DNA of 32,053 nt from positions 1 through 32,053 of the forward strand of contig CABUNJ010000028.1 in the NCBI GenBank assembly GCA_902492935.1, read 5' to 3'. Position 1 is the stretch's first letter. Each line of letters starts with the position of its first letter. Both the position numbers and the translations under genes were made by a program. Source of the DNA: an uncultured Collinsella sp. (GTDB lineage Bacteria; Actinomycetota; Coriobacteriia; Coriobacteriales; Coriobacteriaceae). A model generated the notes under the pieces. That model searched no databases. It was not told the origin of the DNA and saw only the letters and a list, made by a program, of their open reading frames with translations. Shown piece by piece: positions 1-5,948 of this stretch.

Positions 1-79
1 GTTTATCGCGAGTTCCGCACGAACAGGAGGCCACTTAATGTGGCCTCCGTCGTGAGCAGGACTGTCCGAGCAGGAAAGT
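1..79 (-). repeat. Structured repeat, copy 1 (cut by window edge)
   Basis: Read on the minus strand, positions 74 to 5 give a core almost identical to copies at 5540-5608 and 23367-23435. It starts with two CCTGCTC heptamers 13-14 nt apart, continues into a 9-bp hairpin (26-34 with 40-48, five-base loop), and ends GTGCGGAACTCGCGAT. The other copies are enclosed in 31-32 bp inverted repeats. Here one flank lies off the left edge and the visible flank pairs for only three bases, so the outer stem is either decayed or cannot be judged. Whether it is an RNA or a DNA element is not known. Confidence 0.75.
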
Positions 80-216
80 TCATATATGGCGGCAGGCGCC
101 CGCCCCGCCCCCGAGGAGCATCTCTCAAGCAAAAACTGTCGTGGGGTAAAGTCCGAGGTCAATGGCGTTTTATACCGAGAAATTCAAAAAAGTTGATAAT
201 TCATTACAAATTTGCG

Positions 217-245
217 TTGACTTTAGGTAACTAAAGTTTCATACT
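217..245 (+). promoter_or_regulatory. Sigma-70-type promoter for cstA leader
   Basis: TTGACT at 217-222 and CATACT at 240-245 are separated by exactly 17 bp in an AT-rich stretch. Transcription would begin near 252 and leave a leader of about 235 nt before cstA, which holds the small reading frame and the terminator described next. Confidence 0.7.
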
Positions 246-316
246 CCTTTTCAACCACTGGGGGATGTGAACACGCACGGATCGTTCGCATCATGATTGA
301 AGAGGATTTCTTAGAC

Positions 317-361
317 ATGTTCACGCATCAGCTAAACATTATCAGCGTAGTAATTATCTGA
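317..361 (+). CDS. Putative leader peptide rich in Ile and Val
   Basis: A 14-codon frame reads MFTHQLNIISVVII and then TGA. It is preceded by AGAGGA at 301-306, a usable though slightly distant ribosome binding site. Seven of 14 residues are Leu, Ile or Val, packed into the last nine codons, as in leader peptides of attenuated branched-chain amino acid operons. The stop codon sits in the 3' arm of a hairpin (324-331 with 358-365), so a ribosome stalled on Ile/Val codons would prevent that pairing. A strong terminator follows about 50 nt later. Identification rests on composition and position only. Chance occurrence of so short a frame cannot be excluded. Confidence 0.55.
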   Translation: MFTHQLNIISVVII

Positions 362-451
362 TGCGGGTTAGCACATACAGCTAGCCCGTACGATAACGGG
401 CGGCTGATGAAGATGAGGGCCGTCGAGCGCAACCGACGGCCCTCATTTTTT
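324..451 (+). promoter_or_regulatory. Predicted transcription attenuator upstream of cstA
   Basis: Four successive hairpins can be drawn. A pairs 324-331 with 358-365 (CGCATCAG/CTGATGCG). B pairs 364-372 with 380-388 (one G-U). C pairs 384-389 with 396-401. The terminator pairs 413-425 with 434-446. A overlaps B, and B overlaps C, so they are mutually exclusive, as expected for a relay that transmits ribosome position to the terminator. The exact antiterminator pairing against the terminator's 5' arm is not obvious by eye. Known ilv/leu attenuators supply the model, and the link to cstA is inference. Confidence 0.5.
413..451 (+). terminator. Intrinsic terminator in the cstA leader
   Basis: A perfect 13-bp stem (ATGAGGGCCGTCG with its complement at 434-446) and an 8-nt loop are followed by six T. 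It lies between promoter and start codon of the same transcription unit, so it must act as an attenuator, unless it instead ends an upstream transcript. Confidence 0.85.
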
Positions 452-486
452 ATGTCTAGGAAGTTCTTTTTAGAGGAGGAAATGTA

Positions 487-2373
487 ATGAACGGAGTTTT
501 GCTCATGGTTGTGGCCGCGGCGGTGCTCGCCTGCGGCTATCTGGGCTATGGCCGCTGGCTGGCCAACAAGTGGGGCGTTGACAAGGATGCCCTCACGCCG
601 GCCAAGCGCATGAAGGACGGCAACAGCTTCTCGCCCGTCTCCGCCTTCACCGCGTTCTCGCACCAGTTCAGCTCGATCTGCGGTGCTGGCCCTGTCACGG
701 GTACGATCGTCGCCATGGCCTTTGGCTGGCTGCCCGTCGTGCTCTGGGTCCTCGTCGGCGGCATCTTCTTTGGCGCCGTCCACGACTTTGGTGCCCTGTA
801 CGCTTCGATGAAGAACAACGGCAAGTCGCTCGCTCAGCTCATCGAGAAGTACATCGGCAAGACCGGCCGTCGCCTGTTCCTGCTGTTCTGCTGGCTGTTC
901 TGCATCATCGTCATCGCCGCCTTCACCGACATGGTCTGCAAGACGTTCATGTTCACCCCGGCCGTTGACGCTTCTGGTGCTACCGGTGCCATCGACTTCA
1001 CCAAGTCCTATGCCGCCGGCTGCGCTGGTACCATCTCCATCCTGTTCACCTTCGTCGCTATCGCCTTTGGTTGGGCCCAGAAGAAGTTCAACCTCACCGG
1101 CGCTGCCGAATTCGTCACCGGCGTTGTCCTCATGGTTCTCATGTTCGCCGTCGGTATGCAGTTCCCGCTCTACCTGGATAAGTTCCAGTGGTTCGCCGTC
1201 GTCATGGTCTACCTGGTCTTCGCTGGCGCTATGCCCATCCAGATGCTCAAGACCCCGCGTGACTACCTCACTTCCATCATGATGATCGTCATGATCGTCT
1301 GCGCTGTCCTCGGCATCGTCGTCCTGGGCGTCAACGGTCAGGCTACGATGACCGCTCCGGTCTTCACCGGCTTCTCCACTGCCTCCGGCATGATGTTCCC
1401 GGTCCTGTTCGTCTCCGTCGCTTGCGGTGCTCTCTCCGGTTTCCACAGCCTCGTTTCTTCCGGCACCTCTTCTAAGCAGGTCGAGAAGGAGCAGGACGCC
1501 GTCAAGGTCGGTTATGGCGCCATGATCGTCGAGTCCTTCGTCGGCATCCTTGCCATCATCGTCGCCGGCATCATGTTCTCCGACATGAACACCGCCGGTA
1601 CCGGCGCCCTCAACGCTGGTGTCGCTTCCACCCCGTTCCAGATCTTCGCCGCTGGCATCTCCCGCGGTATGCAGGCCTTCGGTGTTGACGGCACGCTCGC
1701 TACCGTCTTCATGACCATGAACGTCTCCGCTCTGGCCCTGACCTCGCTCGACGCCGTCGCCCGCATCGCCCGCACCTCGTTCTCCGAGTTCTTTGCCCAG
1801 ACCAACGATGCTCTGGCCATCGAGTCCAAGGCCGGCTATATGAAGGTCCTCGGCAACCCCTGGTTCGCCACGGTCGTCACCCTGCTTCCTGGTCTCGCCC
1901 TCGCTTTTGGTGGCTATGCCAACATCTGGCCGCTCTTTGGTGCTTCCAACCAGCTGCTCGGTGGCATGACCATGATCACCCTCGCCGTGTTCTGCAAGTG
2001 CACCGGCCGCAAGGGCTGGATGCTCTACGTGCCCGTCGCCTTCCTGCTCTGCTGCACCTTCACCTCGCTGGTCCAGAGTGCCATGGGCTGCATGACCGCC
2101 GTCCAGGCCTACGGTTTCTTCGGTACCATCCCGGCTACCGCCACCACGGCCGCCGTCTCCGTCGCCGCCACCAAGGGCCTGCAGCTCGTCTTTGCCGTCC
2201 TGCTGATGGTCCTGGGCCTCATCGTTGCCGTTAACTGCCTCAAGGAGTTCTTCGGCAAGGAGGCCGGTTCCATGCCCGACGAGGAGCCTGAGTGGTCCGA
2301 GATGGGCAAGGCCGAGTATGGCCGCGCTGCTGCCGCTGAGGCTCCTGCCGACGCCGAGGCCGCCAAGGCTTAG
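487..2373 (+). CDS. cstA: CstA-family carbon starvation / pyruvate or peptide transporter
   Basis: A 628-residue polytopic membrane protein of the CstA family. It opens with a hydrophobic helix followed by a conserved region containing DGNSFSPVSAFTAFSHQFSS and GAGPVTGTIVA, typical of CstA. Further motifs are GAVHDFGALY and, near the C-terminus, GASNQLLGGMTM. Many hydrophobic segments run through residue ~590 and end in an acidic, Ala/Glu-rich cytoplasmic tail. Family members move pyruvate or peptides, and the substrate here cannot be told. AGAGGAGG at 472-479 places the start at 487; an ATG at 481 is followed immediately by TAA. The gene is codon-biased (C-ending codons), suggesting high expression. 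It is monocistronic, bounded by an attenuated leader and a terminator at 2413. Confidence 0.93.
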   Translation: MNGVLLMVVAAAVLACGYLGYGRWLANKWGVDKDALTPAKRMKDGNSFSPVSAFTAFSHQFSSICGAGPVTGTIVAMAFGWLPVVLWVLVGGIFFGAVHDFGALYASMKNNGKSLAQLIEKYIGKTGRRLFLLFCWLFCIIVIAAFTDMVCKTFMFTPAVDASGATGAIDFTKSYAAGCAGTISILFTFVAIAFGWAQKKFNLTGAAEFVTGVVLMVLMFAVGMQFPLYLDKFQWFAVVMVYLVFAGAMPIQMLKTPRDYLTSIMMIVMIVCAVLGIVVLGVNGQATMTAPVFTGFSTASGMMFPVLFVSVACGALSGFHSLVSSGTSSKQVEKEQDAVKVGYGAMIVESFVGILAIIVAGIMFSDMNTAGTGALNAGVASTPFQIFAAGISRGMQAFGVDGTLATVFMTMNVSALALTSLDAVARIARTSFSEFFAQTNDALAIESKAGYMKVLGNPWFATVVTLLPGLALAFGGYANIWPLFGASNQLLGGMTMITLAVFCKCTGRKGWMLYVPVAFLLCCTFTSLVQSAMGCMTAVQAYGFFGTIPATATTAAVSVAATKGLQLVFAVLLMVLGLIVAVNCLKEFFGKEAGSMPDEEPEWSEMGKAEYGRAAAAEAPADAEAAKA

Positions 2374-2412
2374 TCGACCTGACGAGTTGGACGTCACATC
2401 TATATGACTCGG

Positions 2413-2452
2413 AAAGACCGGGTCCGCGGCTTCGCGGGCTCGGTCTTTTTTT
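2413..2452 (+). terminator. Intrinsic terminator after cstA
   Basis: AAAGACCG at 2413-2420 pairs with CGGTCTTT at 2441-2448, with further GC pairing around a TTCG-type loop, and a run of T follows. It separates cstA from the IS200 element. Confidence 0.85.
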
Positions 2453-2539
2453 CATTAAAGGCTTTAGCCTGTGCGGGGCGCGCAGCGCGCCGCATCAGAA
2501 ACCACCCGCTATGCGGGTGGGGACAACCGGCTTTACAAA

Positions 2540-2603
2540 GCCGCCCCCTCGCCGGACACTTGCGATTGTTCAGGCCGCAAGGAATCCGAGTCGAGAGGGC
2601 GGT
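2540..2603 (+). promoter_or_regulatory. Hairpin likely sequestering the tnpA ribosome binding site
   Basis: GCCGCCCCCTCG at 2540-2551 can pair with CGAGAGGGCGGT at 2592-2603 with one internal mismatch and a terminal G-U. The downstream arm includes the purine-rich sequence that would be the Shine-Dalgarno site of the ATG at 2612. Occlusion of the tnpA start by a 5' hairpin is established for Salmonella IS200; the same role here is inference. Confidence 0.5.
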
Positions 2604-2611
2604 GGTGGCGT

Positions 2612-3082
2612 ATGGCCCAGAAGGCCTACAGCCTGTCGCACACGAAGTGGATGTGCAAGTACCACGTCGTGTTCACGCCGAAGTATAGGCGCAAAGTCAT
2701 CTACAACCAAATAAGGTCCGACCTTGGGGAGATCTTCAGGAAGCTCTGCCAGTACAAGGGGATAGAGATCATCGAGGGGCACCTGATGCCCGACCACGTC
2801 CACATGCTGCTGGCGATACCGCCGAAGTACAGCGTGTCGAGCGTGATGGGCTACCTGAAGGGGAAGAGCTCGCTGATGGTATTCGACAGGCACGCGAACA
2901 TGAAGTACAAGTTCGGCAACAGGAAGTTCTGGGCCGAGGGCTACTACGTGTCCACCGTCGGCCTGAACGAGGCCACGATCGCGAAGTACATCCGGGAGCA
3001 GGAGAAGGCCGACATCGCGCTCGACCGGCTGAGCGTCAAGGAGTACGAGGACCCCTTCGATAGGGGGCCGGGGCGCAAATAG
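2612..3082 (+). CDS. tnpA: IS200/IS605-family transposase TnpA (Y1 HUH)
   Basis: A 156-residue protein, the usual size for single-domain Y1 transposases. The HUH metal-binding motif is visible in HLMPDHVHMLL, and the catalytic tyrosine lies in FWAEGYYVSTVG, followed by the conserved KYIREQEK helix. It would nick and rejoin single-stranded element ends as a dimer. The frame is open upstream to 2471, but the ATG at 2612 begins the conserved domain (MAQKAYSLSHTKWMCKYHVV) and follows the hairpin-covered purine tract, so it is preferred. The reading frame is intact and key residues are present, so the element may still be active. Confidence 0.93.
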   Translation: MAQKAYSLSHTKWMCKYHVVFTPKYRRKVIYNQIRSDLGEIFRKLCQYKGIEIIEGHLMPDHVHMLLAIPPKYSVSSVMGYLKGKSSLMVFDRHANMKYKFGNRKFWAEGYYVSTVGLNEATIAKYIREQEKADIALDRLSVKEYEDPFDRGPGRK

Positions 3083-3322
3083 CGCCGGTTTGACCGGCCC
3101 GTCACGGGTCAACCTGCAGTGCGGCCCGAACCCCGTGAGGGCCGGCGCCTTTAGACGCGCGCCGGAAATCCAAGGGTTATACCCTAAGAGCAAACCACCC
3201 CTTTTAGGGGTGGTTTTGATGCAAAAGCGGGTGACGCTCGAGTGTTGTCGCAGATGTTTTGCGTGGATAAGGGCGCGCGTTGTACCATATAGACGTATAT
3301 GTGTGCATATGAAAGGGGCCCC

Positions 3323-5497
3323 GTGGCCAAGACGGTATATTCCGATAACCATAATAATGTCGATGCCCTGGCTGAGCGTCTGAGCAGCCAGACGTCGCTT
3401 TCTGCCGAGCGTGCCAAGCTGGTTGCCTACGACCTGCTCTGCCGCAAGGCGCTCAAGATTAAGTCGAGTGCGCTGGCGCAGATTTTCCGCTCCGTCGATA
3501 AGGAATGTGACACCAAGGCGATGCGCGATGAGCTTATCGCGGCAAATATCGTGACAAAGATCGAGGGTAGCGGCATTAACGGGCGCCCGGCGTTCTATAC
3601 CATCAATGCCGAGATCCGCGATGCCCAGGAGCAGCCTGCCGAGTCCGTCGAGGTTTTTGTCGTCGAGGATTCCGCTGACGTGCCTGCTGTGGAAGAAGCT
3701 GCCCCGCGTGAGCATGTCGATACCGATGAGTTGCTCGATGAGAACGTCGTGCGTGCCTTTACGGCCAAGGCAGGACGCGGCGGTTTTGGCGGGGGTGGCA
3801 AACGCGATGCGCAGCGCCGCGCCCAGCAGGAGCGCTTCCGTCGCGCCGTTGCTCAAAAGGGTGAGACGGATGCCGAGGCTGTTGAGACCGAGGTTGCTGC
3901 CGAGTCGCAGAAGCCCACGAAGGAGCAAAAGCCCGTGGAGGCCCAAGAGCCCAAGCGCCGTCGCGGTGCTCACTTTAAGGCTGCACAGCAGGATGCCGCG
4001 CGTGAGGTTGAAGAGTCTTCTGAGGTTGCAGACGATGTTGAGGAGTCTGCCAAGAAGGCTCCGAGTTCGTGTCGTCCCGGCCGCGGTTTTGCGGGACGCG
4101 CGTATCCCGTAAAGCGTCAGGAGAAGGGCGAGTCGGTTTCGACCACCCAGGACGAGAAGGCCGTTGAGCCGGCGGCTCGCGAACAGAAGCCTGTTGAGCC
4201 GCAGCTTGAGGTTGATGCCGAGGCCAAGGGCCAGCAGTCTACTGATGAGCAGACGGAGCCGGGCGCGTCGAGCAAGCCTCGCCGCCGTCGCCATCGTGGG
4301 GGCCGCAGTTCCCATGCCGAGACTGCGGCCGAGAAGACCACGCCGCAGGACGAAGATGCGAAGGTCGAGGTTTCTTCGGGGCAGCCTAAGCGCCAGCCGG
4401 CGAAGGAGAGCAAGTCCAATCGTCCGCAGAAGCAGGCGCCTATGCCGAAGCGCGAGCGCAATTCCCAAGGCGATTCTAAGCGCAAGTCTCAGAAGAAGCC
4501 GGAGTCTACCGCAGCAGATACTGCTGCCCAGCAGCCCAAGTCGGCAGTCCACGGCGAGGTCTCGGCGTTTGCCCTTGCCCGCGTTTTAGGCAGGCAGCTG
4601 CTCAAAGTTGTCCCTACGCCCACGGCGCTCTCTAAGATCAAGGAGCAGCAGACACAGATCGTAAAGGTCGAGGGCAAGGACGGCAAAAAGGCTCCGCAGC
4701 GCACTCAGCACAACGAGATGTCCAACCGCAAGATTGCCGAGGAAATCGCAATCATCCAGGCTTGGATCGAGCAGAACCGAGGTGCCGATACACCGGTTGC
4801 CTCGCGCCGCCAGCGTGCCTACCAGATCTTTAACGACGAGAAGGCTTTTGACGGCAAGCACGGTGAGCGCCTGATCAGACGTATGACCGAAAAGGGCATC
4901 AGCATGCAGGCGATCAAGGTCGCCCCCAATCGCCCCGCGCACTTTACGGGCTTCTTTACGCTGGGCGCCGACAAGCCGTTCATTATGGTCGAGAACCTGG
5001 ACACCTACGACGAGATCGTCAAGCTGCTGCGTGGCCGCAAGCACGCCAAGCTCTTTGGCATCAAAGTGGGCGGCGTGATTTTTGGCGGCGGTTGCAAGGC
5101 GAGCGTCTCGCATGCCCTGGACGATTATCTGGCCGAGATTGGCTATCGCTTTAACTACGTCTACTACGTAGGCGATATCGATCGCGAGGGCGCGCGCATC
5201 GTCGAGCAGACTCGCAATGCCAATGTGGTTGAGATTCGCCTGCATGCCGGCATGTATCGCGCTATGCTCGCCGAGCATAAGCGTCGCGTGAAGGCCGGCG
5301 GAGAGTGCGAGCCCGCGGCTGCCAACCAGGGTGTGCCGCAGAACCTGGCAGCGACGATCAAGGATCTGCCCATGGTTACGCGCGTACAGTTCCGCAACGT
5401 GCTACGTGAAGGCGGGCGCATTCCGCAGGAGATCCTGATGACCGCAGACTATCGGGATGGCGACTCGGGAAGCTTCGACCGCATGCTGAACAACTAG
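3323..5497 (+). CDS. JetD-like Toprim protein with winged-helix-like N-terminus and long linker
   Basis: A 724-residue protein. Residues ~1-105 look like a helical, winged-helix-like domain. Residues ~110-400 are a low-complexity linker rich in Glu, Lys, Ala, Arg and Pro with repeated EQKPVE-like phrases. Residues ~440-724 resemble the C-terminal half of Wadjet JetD (DUF3322/DUF2220). A conserved approach includes RRQRAYQIFNDEKAF. A Toprim core follows with the acidic residue in PFIMVEN (about residue 557), the glycines in VIFGGG, and the DxD-type motif YVGDIDREG (Asp618/Asp620). Toprim folds bind metal for DNA cleavage. AAAGGGG at 3312-3318 sets the GTG start at 3323; an in-frame ATG at 3299 lacks such a site. 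No jetA, jetB or jetC is nearby, so function is unknown. Confidence 0.75.
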   Translation: MAKTVYSDNHNNVDALAERLSSQTSLSAERAKLVAYDLLCRKALKIKSSALAQIFRSVDKECDTKAMRDELIAANIVTKIEGSGINGRPAFYTINAEIRDAQEQPAESVEVFVVEDSADVPAVEEAAPREHVDTDELLDENVVRAFTAKAGRGGFGGGGKRDAQRRAQQERFRRAVAQKGETDAEAVETEVAAESQKPTKEQKPVEAQEPKRRRGAHFKAAQQDAAREVEESSEVADDVEESAKKAPSSCRPGRGFAGRAYPVKRQEKGESVSTTQDEKAVEPAAREQKPVEPQLEVDAEAKGQQSTDEQTEPGASSKPRRRRHRGGRSSHAETAAEKTTPQDEDAKVEVSSGQPKRQPAKESKSNRPQKQAPMPKRERNSQGDSKRKSQKKPESTAADTAAQQPKSAVHGEVSAFALARVLGRQLLKVVPTPTALSKIKEQQTQIVKVEGKDGKKAPQRTQHNEMSNRKIAEEIAIIQAWIEQNRGADTPVASRRQRAYQIFNDEKAFDGKHGERLIRRMTEKGISMQAIKVAPNRPAHFTGFFTLGADKPFIMVENLDTYDEIVKLLRGRKHAKLFGIKVGGVIFGGGCKASVSHALDDYLAEIGYRFNYVYYVGDIDREGARIVEQTRNANVVEIRLHAGMYRAMLAEHKRRVKAGGECEPAAANQGVPQNLAATIKDLPMVTRVQFRNVLREGGRIPQEILMTADYRDGDSGSFDRMLNN

Positions 5498-5507
5498 ATT
5501 CCGCCGG

Positions 5508-5640
5508 CCCCGGGAGAGCGGGGACACCGGCTTAGGTTTCCTGCTCTACAGTCCTGCTCACGACGGAGGCCACATTAAGTGGCCTCCTGTTCGTGCGGAA
5601 CTCGCGATAAACCTAAGCCGGTGTCCCCGCTCTCCCGGGG
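5508..5640 (+). repeat. Structured repeat, copy 2 (complete, 32-bp outer stem)
   Basis: Outer arms 5508-5539 and 5609-5640 are perfect 32-bp inverted repeats enclosing a 69-nt core (5540-5608). The core has two CCTGCTC heptamers, the hairpin GGAGGCCAC-ATTAA-GTGGCCTCC, and the closing GTGCGGAACTCGCGAT. It starts 11 bp after the stop of the JetD-like gene. The core matches copy 1 except for GGA versus TA in one place; the outer arms differ from copy 3 except for TTAGGTT next to the core. It could act as a 3'-end RNA structure, a small RNA, or a mobile palindromic element. Confidence 0.85.
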
Positions 5641-5761
5641 CCTGTGGTTACTTGGTTGTTGCATGCGGCTCGCTTTTCGGAACAGGGCTGATAATTCTAG
5701 ATGCAAGGCGCTCTTGGTCGTTATGGGCCTGGGGCGTCTGTCTTATATAGGTAGATTCCTT

Positions 5762-5790
5762 GCGGGTTCGAATCCCTCCGCTCGCCCACA
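5762..5790 (+). pseudogene. tRNA 3'-end fragment (T-arm and acceptor-like)
   Basis: GCGGGTTCGAATCCCTCCG followed by CTCGCCCACA has the T-loop TTCGAAT, a near-complete T stem and a 3' acceptor-like strand. No matching 5' acceptor strand (GGCGAGCG-like) or clear D or anticodon arm is found in the preceding 100 bases. It is in the opposite orientation to tRNA-Gln, whose T-arm shares the same GGGTTCGAATCCCTCCG. It is probably a remnant such as an attachment-site scar or a recombined tRNA end. Confidence 0.5.
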
Positions 5791-5826
5791 AGAAAGCGCC
5801 CTGGGCCGTTATGGACTCAGGGCGCT
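5790..5826 (-). terminator. Terminator downstream of tRNA-Gln
   Basis: On the minus strand AGCGCCCTG (5826-5818) pairs with CAGGGCGCT (5803-5795) and is followed by TTCTTG. It lies ten bases beyond the tRNA CCA end. The T tract is short, so termination may be partial. Confidence 0.6.
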
Positions 5827-5835
5827 CAATTTTAA

Positions 5836-5910
5836 TGGCTGGGACGGAGGGATTCGAACCCCCAACAGCCGGCACCAAAAACCGGAGTTCTACCGTTGAA
5901 CTACGTCCCA
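5836..5910 (-). tRNA. tRNA-Gln (UUG anticodon)
   Basis: Read on the minus strand, a TGGGACG acceptor pairs with CGTCCCA, followed by discriminator G and an encoded CCA (5838-5836). The anticodon arm is CCGGT-TTTTGGT-GCCGG with anticodon TTG. The T-arm contains TTCGAAT. Length is 75 nt including CCA. It begins about 38 nt downstream of the peptidoglycan-binding-domain gene, on the same strand, and a terminator follows. Confidence 0.95.
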
Positions 5911-5948
5911 ATGTGTGGTGTTGCCCAAAAGCAACTCGTCTAGTTTAC

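Larger units (their letters stand above)
2455..3225 (+). mobile_element. IS200-type insertion sequence (tnpA only)
   Basis: The tnpA gene is flanked by subterminal imperfect palindromes as in the IS200/IS605 family. The left hairpin is CCACCCGC/GCGGGTGG (2502-2520, loop TAT). The right hairpin is AAACCACCCC/GGGGTGGTTT (3192-3216, loop TTTTA). Both share the ACCACCC core. There are no long terminal inverted repeats and no target duplication is visible, as expected for single-strand HUH transposition. No tnpB is present. Exact ends are estimated because they are set by short target/guide pairing that cannot be fixed from one copy. A GC-rich palindrome (GGCGCG..CGCGCC, about 2477-2492) lies just inside the left end. 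Confidence 0.8.

Noticed and set aside
1..79. RNase P RNA or other housekeeping RNA
   Set aside because: A GACTGTCCGAGCAGG stretch briefly recalls RNase P, but the element recurs three times in 24 kb, is too short, and lacks the conserved RNase P core.
252..486. T-box or other riboswitch in the cstA leader
   Set aside because: No T-box sequence (AGGGTGGNACCGCG-like) or specifier architecture is seen. The small Ile/Val frame explains the leader better.
328..2397. 689-codon minus-strand frame opposite cstA
   Set aside because: It is antisense to a strongly supported transporter. Its composition (Gly, Asp, Glu, His rich) is what C-ending codons give on the reverse strand, with no family motifs.
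2570..4552. 660-codon minus-strand frame across tnpA and the JetD-like gene
   Set aside because: It is Leu/Arg/Gly-rich low complexity, spans two genes with clear motifs on the plus strand, and has no ribosome binding site.
3323..5497. Complete Wadjet defence system
   Set aside because: Only a JetD-like domain is present; flanking genes are an IS200 transposase and a tRNA, with no JetA, JetB or JetC.
1..5640. Composite transposon bounded by repeat copies 1 and 2
   Set aside because: The copies carry no transposase and no target duplications can be seen. The third copy at 23336 is not linked to any mobile gene, so I list only the arrangement as a finding.
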